From the NCBI RefSeq assembly GCF_036855935.1, contig NZ_JASPFK010000001.1, forward strand, positions 1,027,501-1,091,500: a stretch of 64,000 nt of DNA, given 5' to 3'. Source of the DNA: Sphingomonas sp. LR60. GTDB taxonomy: Bacteria > Pseudomonadota > Alphaproteobacteria > Sphingomonadales > Sphingomonadaceae. Positions 18,881-27,532 of this stretch are shown here, one piece after another. Within the stretch, counting starts at the first letter, position 1, and each line of letters begins with the position of its first letter. The notes under the pieces were generated by a model. That model was not told the DNA's origin, did not search any database, and was given only the letters and a program-made list of their open reading frames with translations. Made by a program: the position numbers and the translations under genes.

Positions 18881-19246
18881 GTAGCGGGCACCCGGCGCAT
18901 GGTCGGTCAGGCCATTGGCATATTCGAATGCCCCGAGCTCGAGCGCGGCAAGCTTTTGCGCCACGCCGCGGAGTTGCTCGTCCGATGGTCCGTCGAGAAA
19001 ATCGTCGACCATCACACGTGCCGAGCGGAGTTGCCGGTTGGCCAAGGCGCGACGAGCCGCGGCAAGCGTCTGCTCATAGATCACGGCATGTGGGTGGTAG
19101 CGCTGGCGGGCTTCGTCGGGGTCGCGGGTATCAAGGGTGCGCTTATACTGGCTCGACGCGCCATCGAAGACCGGGCGGAACGCGGCGGGGGCGACCCGTC
19201 GGAAGTAGAAAATGCCGGCGCGAGGATCTTTGAAAGGAGTGGCCAT
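18876..19246 (-). pseudogene. Tyrosine integrase, N-terminal fragment (DUF6538 type)
   Basis: From ATG 19246 the frame reads ATPFKDPRAGIFYFRRVAPA, YKRTLDTRDPDEARQRYHPH, then ELGAFEYANGLTDHAPGARY. This is the N-terminal domain of sphingomonad island integrases. The catalytic domain is missing because the frame meets the TonB receptor scrap near 18876. It starts 96 bases from the tRNA-Glu fragment and points away from it, opposite to the intact integrase at 19521. It is probably a relic of an earlier island at the same site. Confidence 0.7.
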
Positions 19247-19341
19247 ACGGATCACTTCGTACGCATTCTTTGTACACAAGGATGGGTAAAGGGTCCATGA
19301 AGACCGCCAAAACCGCGCAAATCCGCCACTTTGGCGGACGC

Positions 19342-19388
19342 TGGTGACCCCTACGGGAATCGAACCCGTGCTTCAGCCGTGAAAGGGC
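19342..19388 (-). tRNA. tRNA-Glu(UUC) 3' fragment, island attachment site
   Basis: The minus strand carries an anticodon loop CTTTCAC (anticodon TTC), the T arm ACGGG-TTCGATT-CCCGT, acceptor AGGGGTC, discriminator A and CCA. Upstream of the anticodon stem the sequence no longer matches a tRNA: no D arm and no GACCCC 5' acceptor strand appear in the next 80 bases. It is therefore the 3' half, as left when an integrase uses the anticodon loop to CCA end as its core. No second copy occurs in the window. Confidence 0.75.
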
Positions 19389-19520
19389 AGATAGCTGGCT
19401 TATTTGAGGTTTGCCGGCGTTCACGCATCCCCAAGACGCGTGGGTTAACTGGCCGTTGTTGCCCGCCCTGGTTCGCTCATGTATATTCGATGTATATTTG
19501 ACGGCTTTCTGGAGTGAGTA

Positions 19521-20852
19521 GTGGCGAAGACCCTGGTGGAGCATCGGATCGCGGGAAGAGCGGACCGCAAGCGGCTCGACCCAAGCTCGACGCCTTATTG
19601 GCGCAGCGTCGATCCAGATGTGCACCTCGGCTATAGGAAGGGCGCTAGGGGAGGGACTTGGCTCGTTCGGTGGCGCATAGGAACGGGATACCGCCAGGCT
19701 CGCCTTGGAACCGCCGATGACGAGCTGCACGAAGGCACGATGAGCTTTGACGCAGCAATTCGAGAGGCCCGTTCATTTGTCGAGCGCGCCCGCGCATCGG
19801 AACGGGCCGCTGCTCGAGGCGCTCCGACTACCGTAGGTTCAGCCGCCGGCGCCTACATCGCGAAACGTGATGCACGTCACAAAGCGCGTTCGGGGAATGC
19901 TGTGCGATCCGATGCAAATCACCGGCTAACGAAGTATGTCGTCGGCAAAGCGGCATCCGGTCGCCGCGCCGAAATCGATCGTAACCCCCTGGCCGATGTC
20001 GAGTTGCACGCGCTGAAAGAATCGCAGCTGAGGAAATGGCTTAACGAGCTGCCAAGTACGCTGAAGGAGGCAACGAAACGGCGACTTATTAACGATCTGC
20101 GCGCAGCCTTGAACGAAGCTTACACTACCGACCGGGACCGCCTGCCGCCCGCTCTACCCGAAATCTTGAAAAACGGCCTTCGGCTAGACGTGGTCGATTT
20201 CGACCGAGACCCGATCGCTCGCGAGAACCAAATCCTCAATGACGCTCAGATCTCACGGATCGTCGTGGTTGCCCGTGAGGTGGATGTCGAACAGGGCTGG
20301 GAAGGGGATCTGTACCATCTAATTCTGGTGCTTGCCGCCACGGGATCAAGATTCTCGCAAATAGCGCGTGTTCGCGTTGGGGACTTTTTGCCCGATGAGG
20401 CGCGTCTCATGGTGCCGTTCAGTTATAAAGGTAAGCGCGAGCGTGGCGGTGAAACGCCGGTCCCGTTGGGCACCGACGTTGTGCGGGCGATCAAGGCCGT
20501 CGCGGCGGGCCGAGCAGCTTCCGAACCATTGTTGCAGCGATGGCGGAGCAAGCAAGCTCCAGGCGGCATCCGTTGGGTCAAGGAGAGTAGAGGTCCCTGG
20601 CAGCTACCGACAGAAATCGTTCGTGCGTGGGGGCTGATACGCACAAGAGTGGGGCTGCCTGACATCGTTCCTTACTCGCTCCGGCACTCGAGCATCGTAA
20701 GGGGCATTCGCGCCAACTTGCCGATCCGCCTAGTCGCCGAACTGCACGATACCTCAGTGGCTATGATCGAGCGTCACTATGGACGCTATATAGCAAGCGG
20801 CTTTCACGAACTCGCGGCGAGAGCAGTTGTCCAGATTGTCCATGATCGTTGA
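19521..20852 (+). CDS. int: Island tyrosine integrase
   Basis: 443 residues, with an N-terminal arm-binding region, a SAM-like core-binding domain (about 110-210) and a C-terminal catalytic domain. Visible catalytic elements are the Arg in TGSRFSQIARVRVGD, the Lys region FSYKGKRERGG, PYSLRHSSIVRG for the H/R-x-x-R box, and HDTSVAMIERHYGRY with the late His and the nucleophile Tyr. The start at 19521 is a GTG. Lying 132 bases from the tRNA-Glu fragment, it probably moved the island that carries the downstream defence genes. Confidence 0.9.
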   Translation: MAKTLVEHRIAGRADRKRLDPSSTPYWRSVDPDVHLGYRKGARGGTWLVRWRIGTGYRQARLGTADDELHEGTMSFDAAIREARSFVERARASERAAARGAPTTVGSAAGAYIAKRDARHKARSGNAVRSDANHRLTKYVVGKAASGRRAEIDRNPLADVELHALKESQLRKWLNELPSTLKEATKRRLINDLRAALNEAYTTDRDRLPPALPEILKNGLRLDVVDFDRDPIARENQILNDAQISRIVVVAREVDVEQGWEGDLYHLILVLAATGSRFSQIARVRVGDFLPDEARLMVPFSYKGKRERGGETPVPLGTDVVRAIKAVAAGRAASEPLLQRWRSKQAPGGIRWVKESRGPWQLPTEIVRAWGLIRTRVGLPDIVPYSLRHSSIVRGIRANLPIRLVAELHDTSVAMIERHYGRYIASGFHELAARAVVQIVHDR

Positions 20853-21113
20853 ACGCGCAGGCTAACACTCGGCTAGCCAGCAGCTTGACGTATGACCTCG
20901 CCAAAAAACGTCTAAGCGATTTTTGCCTAAAGCAAAAGCAAGCCAAGGACTATGTTTGTATGTCGCTTGCCCGGTCGAGAAGCGTCGTAGAACCGGCGTC
21001 GCGTACCGCTGAGCCGTCGATGCGCGTAAATAGGTGGGAGCTAAGATGCTTTAGTCCTCTATAGCCGGTCTGCTGATGCCCGGTCTTTTTGAAATGCCAC
21101 TTTGACGGAAAAC
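20853..21113. other. Non-coding stretch after the integrase
   Basis: I see no gene. It leads into the conserved repeat core at 21114 and would hold the integrase terminator. The interval has lower GC than its neighbours, as expected for transferred DNA. Confidence 0.35.
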
Positions 21114-21158
21114 GGACCGGCTGTCAGGTGGTCACCGAGAGGTATACCCAAAAAGCAC
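21114..21158 (+). repeat. Dispersed bipartite repeat, copy A (core only)
   Basis: GGACCGGC (21114-21121), 19 bases, GGTATACC (21141-21148), then CAAAAAGCAC. The same order and spacing (18 bases) occur at 36097-36140 and 48440-48483. The preceding bases ACGGAAAAC resemble GCGGAAATC of copy B. The 45-base hairpin block present upstream of copies B and C is not recognisable here. The copy lies about 230 bases before the ietA-like gene. Confidence 0.7.
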
Positions 21159-21385
21159 CGACCGGGACGGCGGTGATCTCGCTTGAGGGCAATAGCGGTA
21201 TGTCGATCGAGCTTGGGTCCGCGTGTCTGCCCGGCAGACACTGTGCGGAACTCGTTGTCACATTGATGGAACGACGATAGAACGGCCAGTACTTGGGAGC
21301 AGTCGACCAAAGCGCGTCTTCCGAGCGTTGCCGCAACAGACAGCGCGAGATGAGGCATGATGGGGCATCGTACAGGCGAATTAGC

Positions 21386-22366
21386 GTGACAAAGGCGACT
21401 CATTTCGTCGCGCTGCTGCAGAGTCACATCGATGGCGATGACGAGCAGTTTCTCAGTGTCGCGATGCAGGCGGCCGCTAATGAAGCGCGCCTTGGCCATG
21501 GCAAGGTCGCTCAGCAGCTGCGCGAGATGGTGGATGATGCCCGAGCACGGGGCAAGACAAAAGCGCGGGCGCATGCCGTTCCCCTTGTTCAGCCTCGTGG
21601 CGAGTTGGCGAGTCTGGTCGCTGCCAAATATGTCGATACGCGGCTATCGAGTATGGTCCTCCCAGTTGAGTTGCGAGATCGTCTTCAAAGGGTAATCCTC
21701 GAGCAGCGGCAGGTGCATCGCTTGCGCCAGCATGGTTTGCAGCCGCGCCGCAAGCTTCTGCTCATAGGCCCGCCTGGAGCAGGTAAGACGATGACCGCGG
21801 CAGCCATCGCCGGCGAGCTTAAGCTTCCATTGTTTTCGGTCCTCTTGGACGGGCTGCTAACAAAGTTCATGGGCGAGACAGCCTCGAAGCTTCGCACGGT
21901 CTTTTCAGCGATGACCGAGACTAGGGGCGTTTATTTCTTTGACGAGTTCGATGCGATTGGAGCACGCCGTGGCGAACGCAACGATGTAGGAGAAATCCGG
22001 CGCGTTCTAAACTCCTTTCTGCAGTTCTTGGAAGAGGATGACAGCGAAGGATTGATCGTTGCTGCGACCAACCATCCCGAGCTCTTGGACCCAGCGCTCT
22101 TCCGGCGCTTCGACGACGTGATTGAATACACCCTGCCAGACGCGCAGGTAGCTCGGGCGATCCTTGAAGCTCGGCTATCGGCCTTCGACACGGCTTCCGT
22201 GTCTTGGGAAGACGCAACCGAAGGGGTTGATGGGCTAAGTCAGGCAGACCTTTCGCGTGTTGCGGACGAAGCAGCAAAAAGGACGTTGCTCGCAGGGCGT
22301 GACGGCGTGGAGACAGCGGATCTTTTCGCTGCGATCGCTGAGCGGAAGGCGGCGGCTCGTCGGTAA
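21386..22366 (+). CDS. ietA: AAA ATPase of an IetAS-type defence pair
   Basis: About 326 residues from GTG 21386 (M-TKATHFVALLQSHIDGD); an in-frame extension upstream is not protein-like. A helical N-domain precedes Walker A GPPGAGKT at about 128-135, Walker B VYFFDEFDAIG near 183-193, sensor 1 in VAATNHPELLD and Arg fingers in FRRFDD. Family: small AAA ATPases paired with subtilases, named IetA from plasmid-incompatibility work and later listed as anti-phage. The next gene starts three bases after its stop. The chain presumably regulates or feeds the protease. Confidence 0.85.
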   Translation: MTKATHFVALLQSHIDGDDEQFLSVAMQAAANEARLGHGKVAQQLREMVDDARARGKTKARAHAVPLVQPRGELASLVAAKYVDTRLSSMVLPVELRDRLQRVILEQRQVHRLRQHGLQPRRKLLLIGPPGAGKTMTAAAIAGELKLPLFSVLLDGLLTKFMGETASKLRTVFSAMTETRGVYFFDEFDAIGARRGERNDVGEIRRVLNSFLQFLEEDDSEGLIVAATNHPELLDPALFRRFDDVIEYTLPDAQVARAILEARLSAFDTASVSWEDATEGVDGLSQADLSRVADEAAKRTLLAGRDGVETADLFAAIAERKAAARR

Positions 22367-22368
22367 GA

Positions 22369-24869
22369 ATGGCAGACGAACAAGCGCGGCCGCATCCGCA
22401 TATCTATCTTCGGGGTACAGGCACGCGGCGGGGTTACACAGCCTACCAGGCGGGCGGTGATGGCGGCGGTGGACTGCCGCAGCGCGATCGGGTTGGCCAT
22501 GCAAATGCCCTAACCCAAGCCCTGACGGCGGTTGTGCAGCAAGGCGAGACGGTCCTCGCAAACCGGGACGCGAATATCGCTGCTGGAGAAAAAGGCTTCT
22601 ATGTCGAGTTCACTCTGCCTTCGGGCCAGGCGGACATCGTCGACAAGCTGGAGAACCGACGGGGCCGCTTTCCGATTGAGCTAGTGAACGTGCACCCGGC
22701 GGAGGAGGGGCAGGTTTCGGCAACCGTGTTCGTTCCCGAGGCGCAGAAGGACTATTACCTTAGAAAAGTTGCGGCCTATCGTGACGACGACAATGTCACC
22801 TACAAGACACACGACGACGGCTTCGTCGAAGAGCTTCGCAAGCCAAAAAATCAGCGCCTCATCGCGTCGATCGAAACCGCGCGTTTAGCGGTCGCTCGAT
22901 CCTTCTACACCGACCAGGCTAACTTGTTTCCCGCGCCGGGGGGCGAGGCCTGGTGGGAGGTGTGGGTTCGCAAAGGAACAAAGGGGTCGTTCGACAAGGC
23001 CGCGCAGGCGCTTGGCATGGTCACACGCGAGCATACCCTCGAGTTCGCTGAACGTGATGTGGTTATCGCTAAAGGTACGCCTGAGCAGCTCGGACGAGTG
23101 ATCGCCAACACTGACAGCGTTGCCGAGCTCCGTCTCGCGCGAGACACGCCCTCGCTTTTTATGGGCATGGATGGTGCTGAGCAACGAACGTGGAGCGCAG
23201 ATCTAGCAAAGCGGCTCGTGCCGATCGATGACGAAGCCCCGGCCGTATGCCTGCTAGATTCCGGTACGACCATCAACCATCCTTTGATCAAACCTTACCT
23301 TCTACCTGTTGATCAGCAGGCATTCGACGCCGCTTGGAATGCTGAGGATGTCAGTGCACAAGGTCACGGAGGTCACGGTACGCAGATGTCGGGGACATCG
23401 CTGTACGGCGACCTTATGGAAGTGCTTGATGGGACCGGGCCGATCGTCGTCCGGCACCGGTTGGAGTCAGTAAAGATCCTGCCGGATCACGGCGCCAATG
23501 CCCCGGATTTATATGGTGCAATCACTGCTCAGGCGATTGCGCGAGCAGAGATTGCTGCGCCAAATCGACCAAGAGCTATCTGTCTAGCGGTTACAAGCCT
23601 AGGCGATCACGGTCGCGGCCGACCATCGGCATGGTCGGCCAAGCTAGATGCGATCACCTTTGGTCGCGACGAGGTGCAACGCTTCATTGCGGTCGCTGCT
23701 GGCAATATCCGCGAGGCGATCGTTGCGGCAGACTATCCAGCACGCAACGATACAATGCCGATCGAAAATCCGGCTCAAGCATGGAATGCGTTGACTGTTG
23801 GAGCGTACACTGAGCGCACGCTCATTTCGGATCCGACTTATGCCGGCTGGAATGCGCTTGGTGCCGCCGGTGACATCATGCCGCGGAGCCGAACCTCCGT
23901 CAGCTGGATTCGAGAATGGCCTTTGAAGCCCGATGTTGTGTTCGAGGGCGGAAACATAGGCCATGATCCAGCGACGGGGCAGGGCGATCATGTTGATGAC
24001 CTCGCCTTACTGACCACATATCGCACGATCGCCGAGCGACCTTTCACGACAACCGGTGACACCAGCGCGGCTACTGCGCTTGCCGCCCGAATGGCGGCAC
24101 AGATCATGGCGGAAAAGCCAACATTGTGGCCGGAGACGGTACGCGGTCTCATCGTTCACTCCGCAGAGTGGACCGATGCTATGCGTGCCAATCAGAACAC
24201 CATTGGCAAGCCTGCTCTTGTGCGTCGCTACGGCTTTGGCGTTCCTTCCTTAGTGCGTGCTCTCGGCAGCCTCGATCACGATCTAACTATTGTTACCGAA
24301 GACGAGATCGTGCCATTCAAGATGAAGGGTGGAGCAGCGATTACGGACGAGTTGGCAGTCCACCAGCTTCCGTGGCCAAGAGGCGCACTGCTCGCACTTG
24401 ATCCTGCGACGCTTGTCCAACTGCGAATAACCTTGAGCTATTTCATAGAGCCTAACCCTGGTGAGCGGGGATTGTCACGACGTCACGTTTACGCAAGCCA
24501 TGGATTACGCTTCGACCTAAAGCATGCGGATGACTCACTAGATACTTTTATTCGACGTAGAACGTCTGAGGCAGGTGCTCGACCTGCAAGGCGCGCGGCG
24601 TCGGATGCCGGCTGGACTATCGGTCCTCAGTTGCGAAATAGAGGATCGTTGCACGCCGATATTTGGGAAGGCACCGCGACGGAGCTTGCCGCTCGTGACG
24701 CGATCATCGTCTATCCAACAGGGGGTGGTGGAGAGAAAATGTTGCGAAGGGCCATGCGGGGGAGGCGATACGATATAGCCTGATCGCGAGCATCCGCGCG
24801 GCACCAGGAACAGAACTGTACACCGAGGTTACTGCCCAAGTCGCGCCTGAGGTCGCCATCGAGATCTAG
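22369..24869 (+). CDS. ietS: Subtilisin-like protease of an IetAS-type defence pair, frameshift near the end
   Basis: About 833 residues when restored. The S8 triad is complete: Asp297 in CLLDSGTTINHP, His336 in GGHGGHGTQMSG, Ser566 in TGDTSAATALAAR. About 290 residues of N-terminal domain precede the catalytic core, and there is no signal peptide, so it acts in the cytoplasm. A run of five G at 24721-24725 breaks the frame. One more base gives GGWWRENVAKGH, YSLIASIRAAPG and a stop at 24869, the usual C-terminus. With the ATPase it forms a two-gene operon on a tRNA-linked island, consistent with phage defence. Confidence 0.87.
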
Positions 24870-25130
24870 CGGCGACGCTAGATGCAGCGGCGCGCAAACA
24901 TAGCGGCGTCCGCTCGCAATCAAGATTTCGTGCTTACATTATCCGTTGCGGGTGGATACCAACGGCGGGTTCCGCTTTTGCGTTTGGCTGTCCCATTTCA
25001 CCGTATCCACAGGGCCATTTCGGGAAAGAGCAATCGGGAACACATTTCGGGAAACGGCTGCTTCCATGCCAACCAGCGGACCCTGCAAACGTCAGCCGTC
25101 CCAACCATCCTTCCTTTACGGGAACGCCAA
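24870..25130. other. Gap between the defence pair and the fluoride genes
   Basis: No gene is seen. The right end of the integrase-borne island should lie in or beyond this stretch, but no repeat of the tRNA-Glu attachment core is present here. Confidence 0.4.
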
Positions 25131-25514
25131 TCAGGCTCTGGTTAGCTCAGTTTTGCGCGTGATAGTCCAATGCTCCAGTCGTTTGTAGACGATCACCTTG
25201 TCGCCGAGCAGATCTCCATGCCGGCGACAGAAAAGGTCGAGCTGATCGTGATCGCCGACCAGTTCGACACAGATCGTCAGATGCGGATCGGCAATTTCCG
25301 AGCCGTTCTCCCGGATCGATTCGTGATTGCTGAAGCCGTAATGGGTATTTTGCGCGACGGCGTTGATGATGCAGTCCGCCTTCGCGGTGCGAGATCAGCT
25401 CACGATAGAGCGGCTTTGCCCCCAGAAGCGACGCGGGCCGATCTTGTCGGACGGTTTTAGATAGATGCGCAGCATCCCGACTTCGCGGTGATGGACAGTG
25501 AAACGGTTGGGCAT
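25131..25514 (-). CDS. DUF190 (UPF0166) protein of the fluoride operon, two frameshifts
   Basis: From ATG 25514 the frame gives EVGMLRIYLKPSDKIG. After a one-base shift near 25434 it reads ASLLGAKPLYRELISH, and after a second near 25388 AKADCIINAVAQNTHYGFSN, PHLTICVELVGDHDQLDLFC and DKVIVYKRLEH, ending at 25131. The two shifts compensate each other, and the assembled 127-residue chain is a normal DUF190 protein, a small alpha/beta family often beside CrcB or CLC fluoride exporters. It lies 25 bases after clcF and should share its riboswitch. Confidence 0.75.
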
Positions 25515-25539
25515 GACGGGCTTTCGACAGGAAACAGGA

Positions 25540-26898
25540 TCAGGCGCGCGTGCGCCGGCGAGAAGCGCGGTGCGTGCGGGCATCGCGCAGGGTCGCGTCG
25601 GGTGTGAGGTGTGCGGCAGGTACCTTTGGTACAGCGACGCGCTGCGACAGGTAGATGCCGTTGTGGCCTGAGCAGAGGTAGGCGACGAAGCACGCGACTG
25701 CGATCGGCACGGCATAGGTCGCGCCAAACAATTCGATCCCCATGAAGGTGCAGGCAAGCGGCGTGTTGGCTGCACCCGCGAACAGCGCGACGAAGCCGAT
25801 CGCCGCGAACACCCCCGTCGGCACTCCAAATACGGGCGCGAGCGCATTGCCGAGCGCCGCGCCGATGAAGAACAGCGGGGTCACCTCCCCGCCTTTGAAG
25901 CCGGCACTTAGGGTGACGACGGTGAAAAGCAGCTTCAGCGCCCAGCTCCACGGGTACGTATTGGAGCCGAAGAAGCTGGCAATGGTCAGGCCACCCGGCG
26001 TTGCCGCCAGCGTGCCTAGGCCGAGATAATCTTGCGTGCCAAATAGCCAGACCAGCGCGATCACGGCCAAACCACCGATAACGGGTCGTAGTGGGCCATA
26101 GGGTATCACGCGCTTCAGCCATCCGCCGAGCGCATGGTTGGCCTCTGCAAAGGCCAGCCCGACCAATCCGAATACGACGCCCGCGAGGCTGGCTTTTGAG
26201 ACGAGCGACGCGTCGACCGGCACCATCGCATCGACATGGTAGGCGCCGTGATGAATGCCCCAGGAAAGACAGGTCCAGTCACCCACCAGTGCCGCGACCA
26301 AGCATGGTACTAGCGCACGATACTCGACCCGGCCGATCGCCAGGACCTCCAGCGCGAAGACCGCGCCCGCGATCGGCGTCCCGAAGACCGCGCCAAAGCC
26401 CGCCGCGATTCCGGTCATCAGCAGGATGCGTGTCGCTTCCGCATCCAGCTTGAGTGCGCGGCCGAAGCCGCTGGAAAGGCTGCCGCCCAATTGCACGGCG
26501 GTGCCTTCACGCCCCGCCGATCCCCCGAACAGGTGCGTCACGACCGTGCCGAAGAAGATGAGCGGGGCCATGCGCAGCGGCACACCGCCCCCCGGTTCAT
26601 GGATTTGCTCGACGATGAGGTTGTTACCGCCTTCGACCGAGCGCCCTGTCAGATGGTAGAGCAGTCCGACCATGAACCCGCCGATCGGCAGCAGGTAGAG
26701 CAGCCAGGGAAAGGCAAAGCGAAGCCGGGTCACGGCATCGAGGCTCCACAAGAAGGCCGCGCAGAGCGTTCCCACCGTTGCGGCCATCGGGACCAGGATC
26801 AAAGCCCACCGCAGCACCGACATGGCATGGGTGCGGCGATCGCGAATGAACGCTGCCATGTTGAACTGGTCGTAGAGATTGCGAAATGTCGCGCGCAC
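25540..26898 (-). CDS. clcF: CLC-type fluoride/proton antiporter
   Basis: 452 residues with about ten hydrophobic segments. GSAGREGTAVQLGGSLSS carries the GREG anion-site motif, with Thr-Ala where Cl--type CLCs have GPxVH-like sequences. FKGGEVTPLFFIGAALGN is the second conserved CLC region, and FAGAANTPLACTFMGIE supplies the pore segment with Met typical of the F- branch. The GTG start at 26898 has AAGGAGG six bases ahead. A fluoride riboswitch lies directly upstream and DUF190 follows, so fluoride rather than chloride is the substrate. Confidence 0.9.
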   Translation of the reverse strand: MRATFRNLYDQFNMAAFIRDRRTHAMSVLRWALILVPMAATVGTLCAAFLWSLDAVTRLRFAFPWLLYLLPIGGFMVGLLYHLTGRSVEGGNNLIVEQIHEPGGGVPLRMAPLIFFGTVVTHLFGGSAGREGTAVQLGGSLSSGFGRALKLDAEATRILLMTGIAAGFGAVFGTPIAGAVFALEVLAIGRVEYRALVPCLVAALVGDWTCLSWGIHHGAYHVDAMVPVDASLVSKASLAGVVFGLVGLAFAEANHALGGWLKRVIPYGPLRPVIGGLAVIALVWLFGTQDYLGLGTLAATPGGLTIASFFGSNTYPWSWALKLLFTVVTLSAGFKGGEVTPLFFIGAALGNALAPVFGVPTGVFAAIGFVALFAGAANTPLACTFMGIELFGATYAVPIAVACFVAYLCSGHNGIYLSQRVAVPKVPAAHLTPDATLRDARTHRASRRRTRA

Positions 26899-26926
26899 GA
26901 TTCCTCCTTGCTGCCTTGCGGCGCTT

Positions 26927-26991
26927 GGTAGGAATCATCGGCCCTTGCGAGGGCGGTTCGGCCGAATGGCCCGGCGGAAATCCATCGCCGT
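26927..26991 (-). promoter_or_regulatory. Fluoride riboswitch (crcB motif)
   Basis: Minus-strand RNA from about 26991 to 26927 reads GGCGATGGATTTCCGCC, a variable GC-rich hairpin (GGGCCATTCGGCC region and GCCCTCGCAAGGGC), then CGATGATTCCTACC. The GGCGATGG half and the GATGATTCCTACC half are the conserved parts of the fluoride aptamer, which fold as a pseudoknot. It ends about 25 bases before the AAGGAGG ribosome site and GTG start of clcF, so control of translation or early termination is plausible. Confidence 0.88.
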
Positions 26992-27147
26992 GCCCGAGCA
27001 TATGATGTCCGACGGCGACCTGGTCAACCAACCGCAGGGTTGCGAAGGGACCATATGTCTTGGTGAAGATCGATAAAATGACTGCACCCATGGAATAAAC
27101 CCCGACGGGCGTCGTCTACGCTTTCGAGACTGATGCGCCGGAGGCTT

Positions 27148-27531
27148 ATGCGTAGACGAAATTGGATGCTGGGTCTGACTGCTTCGGCCATGCTCACCGG
27201 CGCAGTCGCGGCCGCCCCCGCCGATGGCTACGCCAGCATGGTATCTGCCGCGATGGACCGGATGATGGCGGGCATGATGGTCAAGCCGTCCGGCGACGTC
27301 GACCGCGACTTCGTCGCAATGATGCTTCCGCATCACCAGGGCGCCATTGATATGGCGGTGGCAGAGCTGCGCTACGGCCATAACGAGCAGCTCAAGCGCA
27401 TTGCGCAGGAGATCATCATCGATCAGCAGCAGGAGATCGCCGCCATGAAGTTGGCGATCGGTCAGCCGCTACCCCCTTCGACGCCAGCCCCGACGCAGGG
27501 CGGCGACCACCACAGCCATATGGAGCACTGA
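27148..27531 (+). CDS. Exported DUF305 protein
   Basis: About 127 residues. A basic start (RRRNWMLGL) and hydrophobic core end in AVAAAPA, a signal peptide. The mature part has the DUF305 signature DFVAMMLPHHQGAIDMAVAE with paired His, Met-rich helices (MDRMMAGMMV) and a His-rich tail (GGDHHSHMEH). DUF305 proteins are four-helix, ferritin-like and often bind copper or silver in the periplasm. Start 27148 or 27133. The beta-propeller gene follows two bases after the stop. Confidence 0.8.
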   Translation: MRRRNWMLGLTASAMLTGAVAAAPADGYASMVSAAMDRMMAGMMVKPSGDVDRDFVAMMLPHHQGAIDMAVAELRYGHNEQLKRIAQEIIIDQQQEIAAMKLAIGQPLPPSTPAPTQGGDHHSHMEH

Positions 27532-27532
27532 C

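Noticed and set aside
19342..19420. Complete tRNA gene on the minus strand
   Set aside because: No D arm and no GACCCC acceptor strand follow. Only the anticodon loop to CCA part is present.
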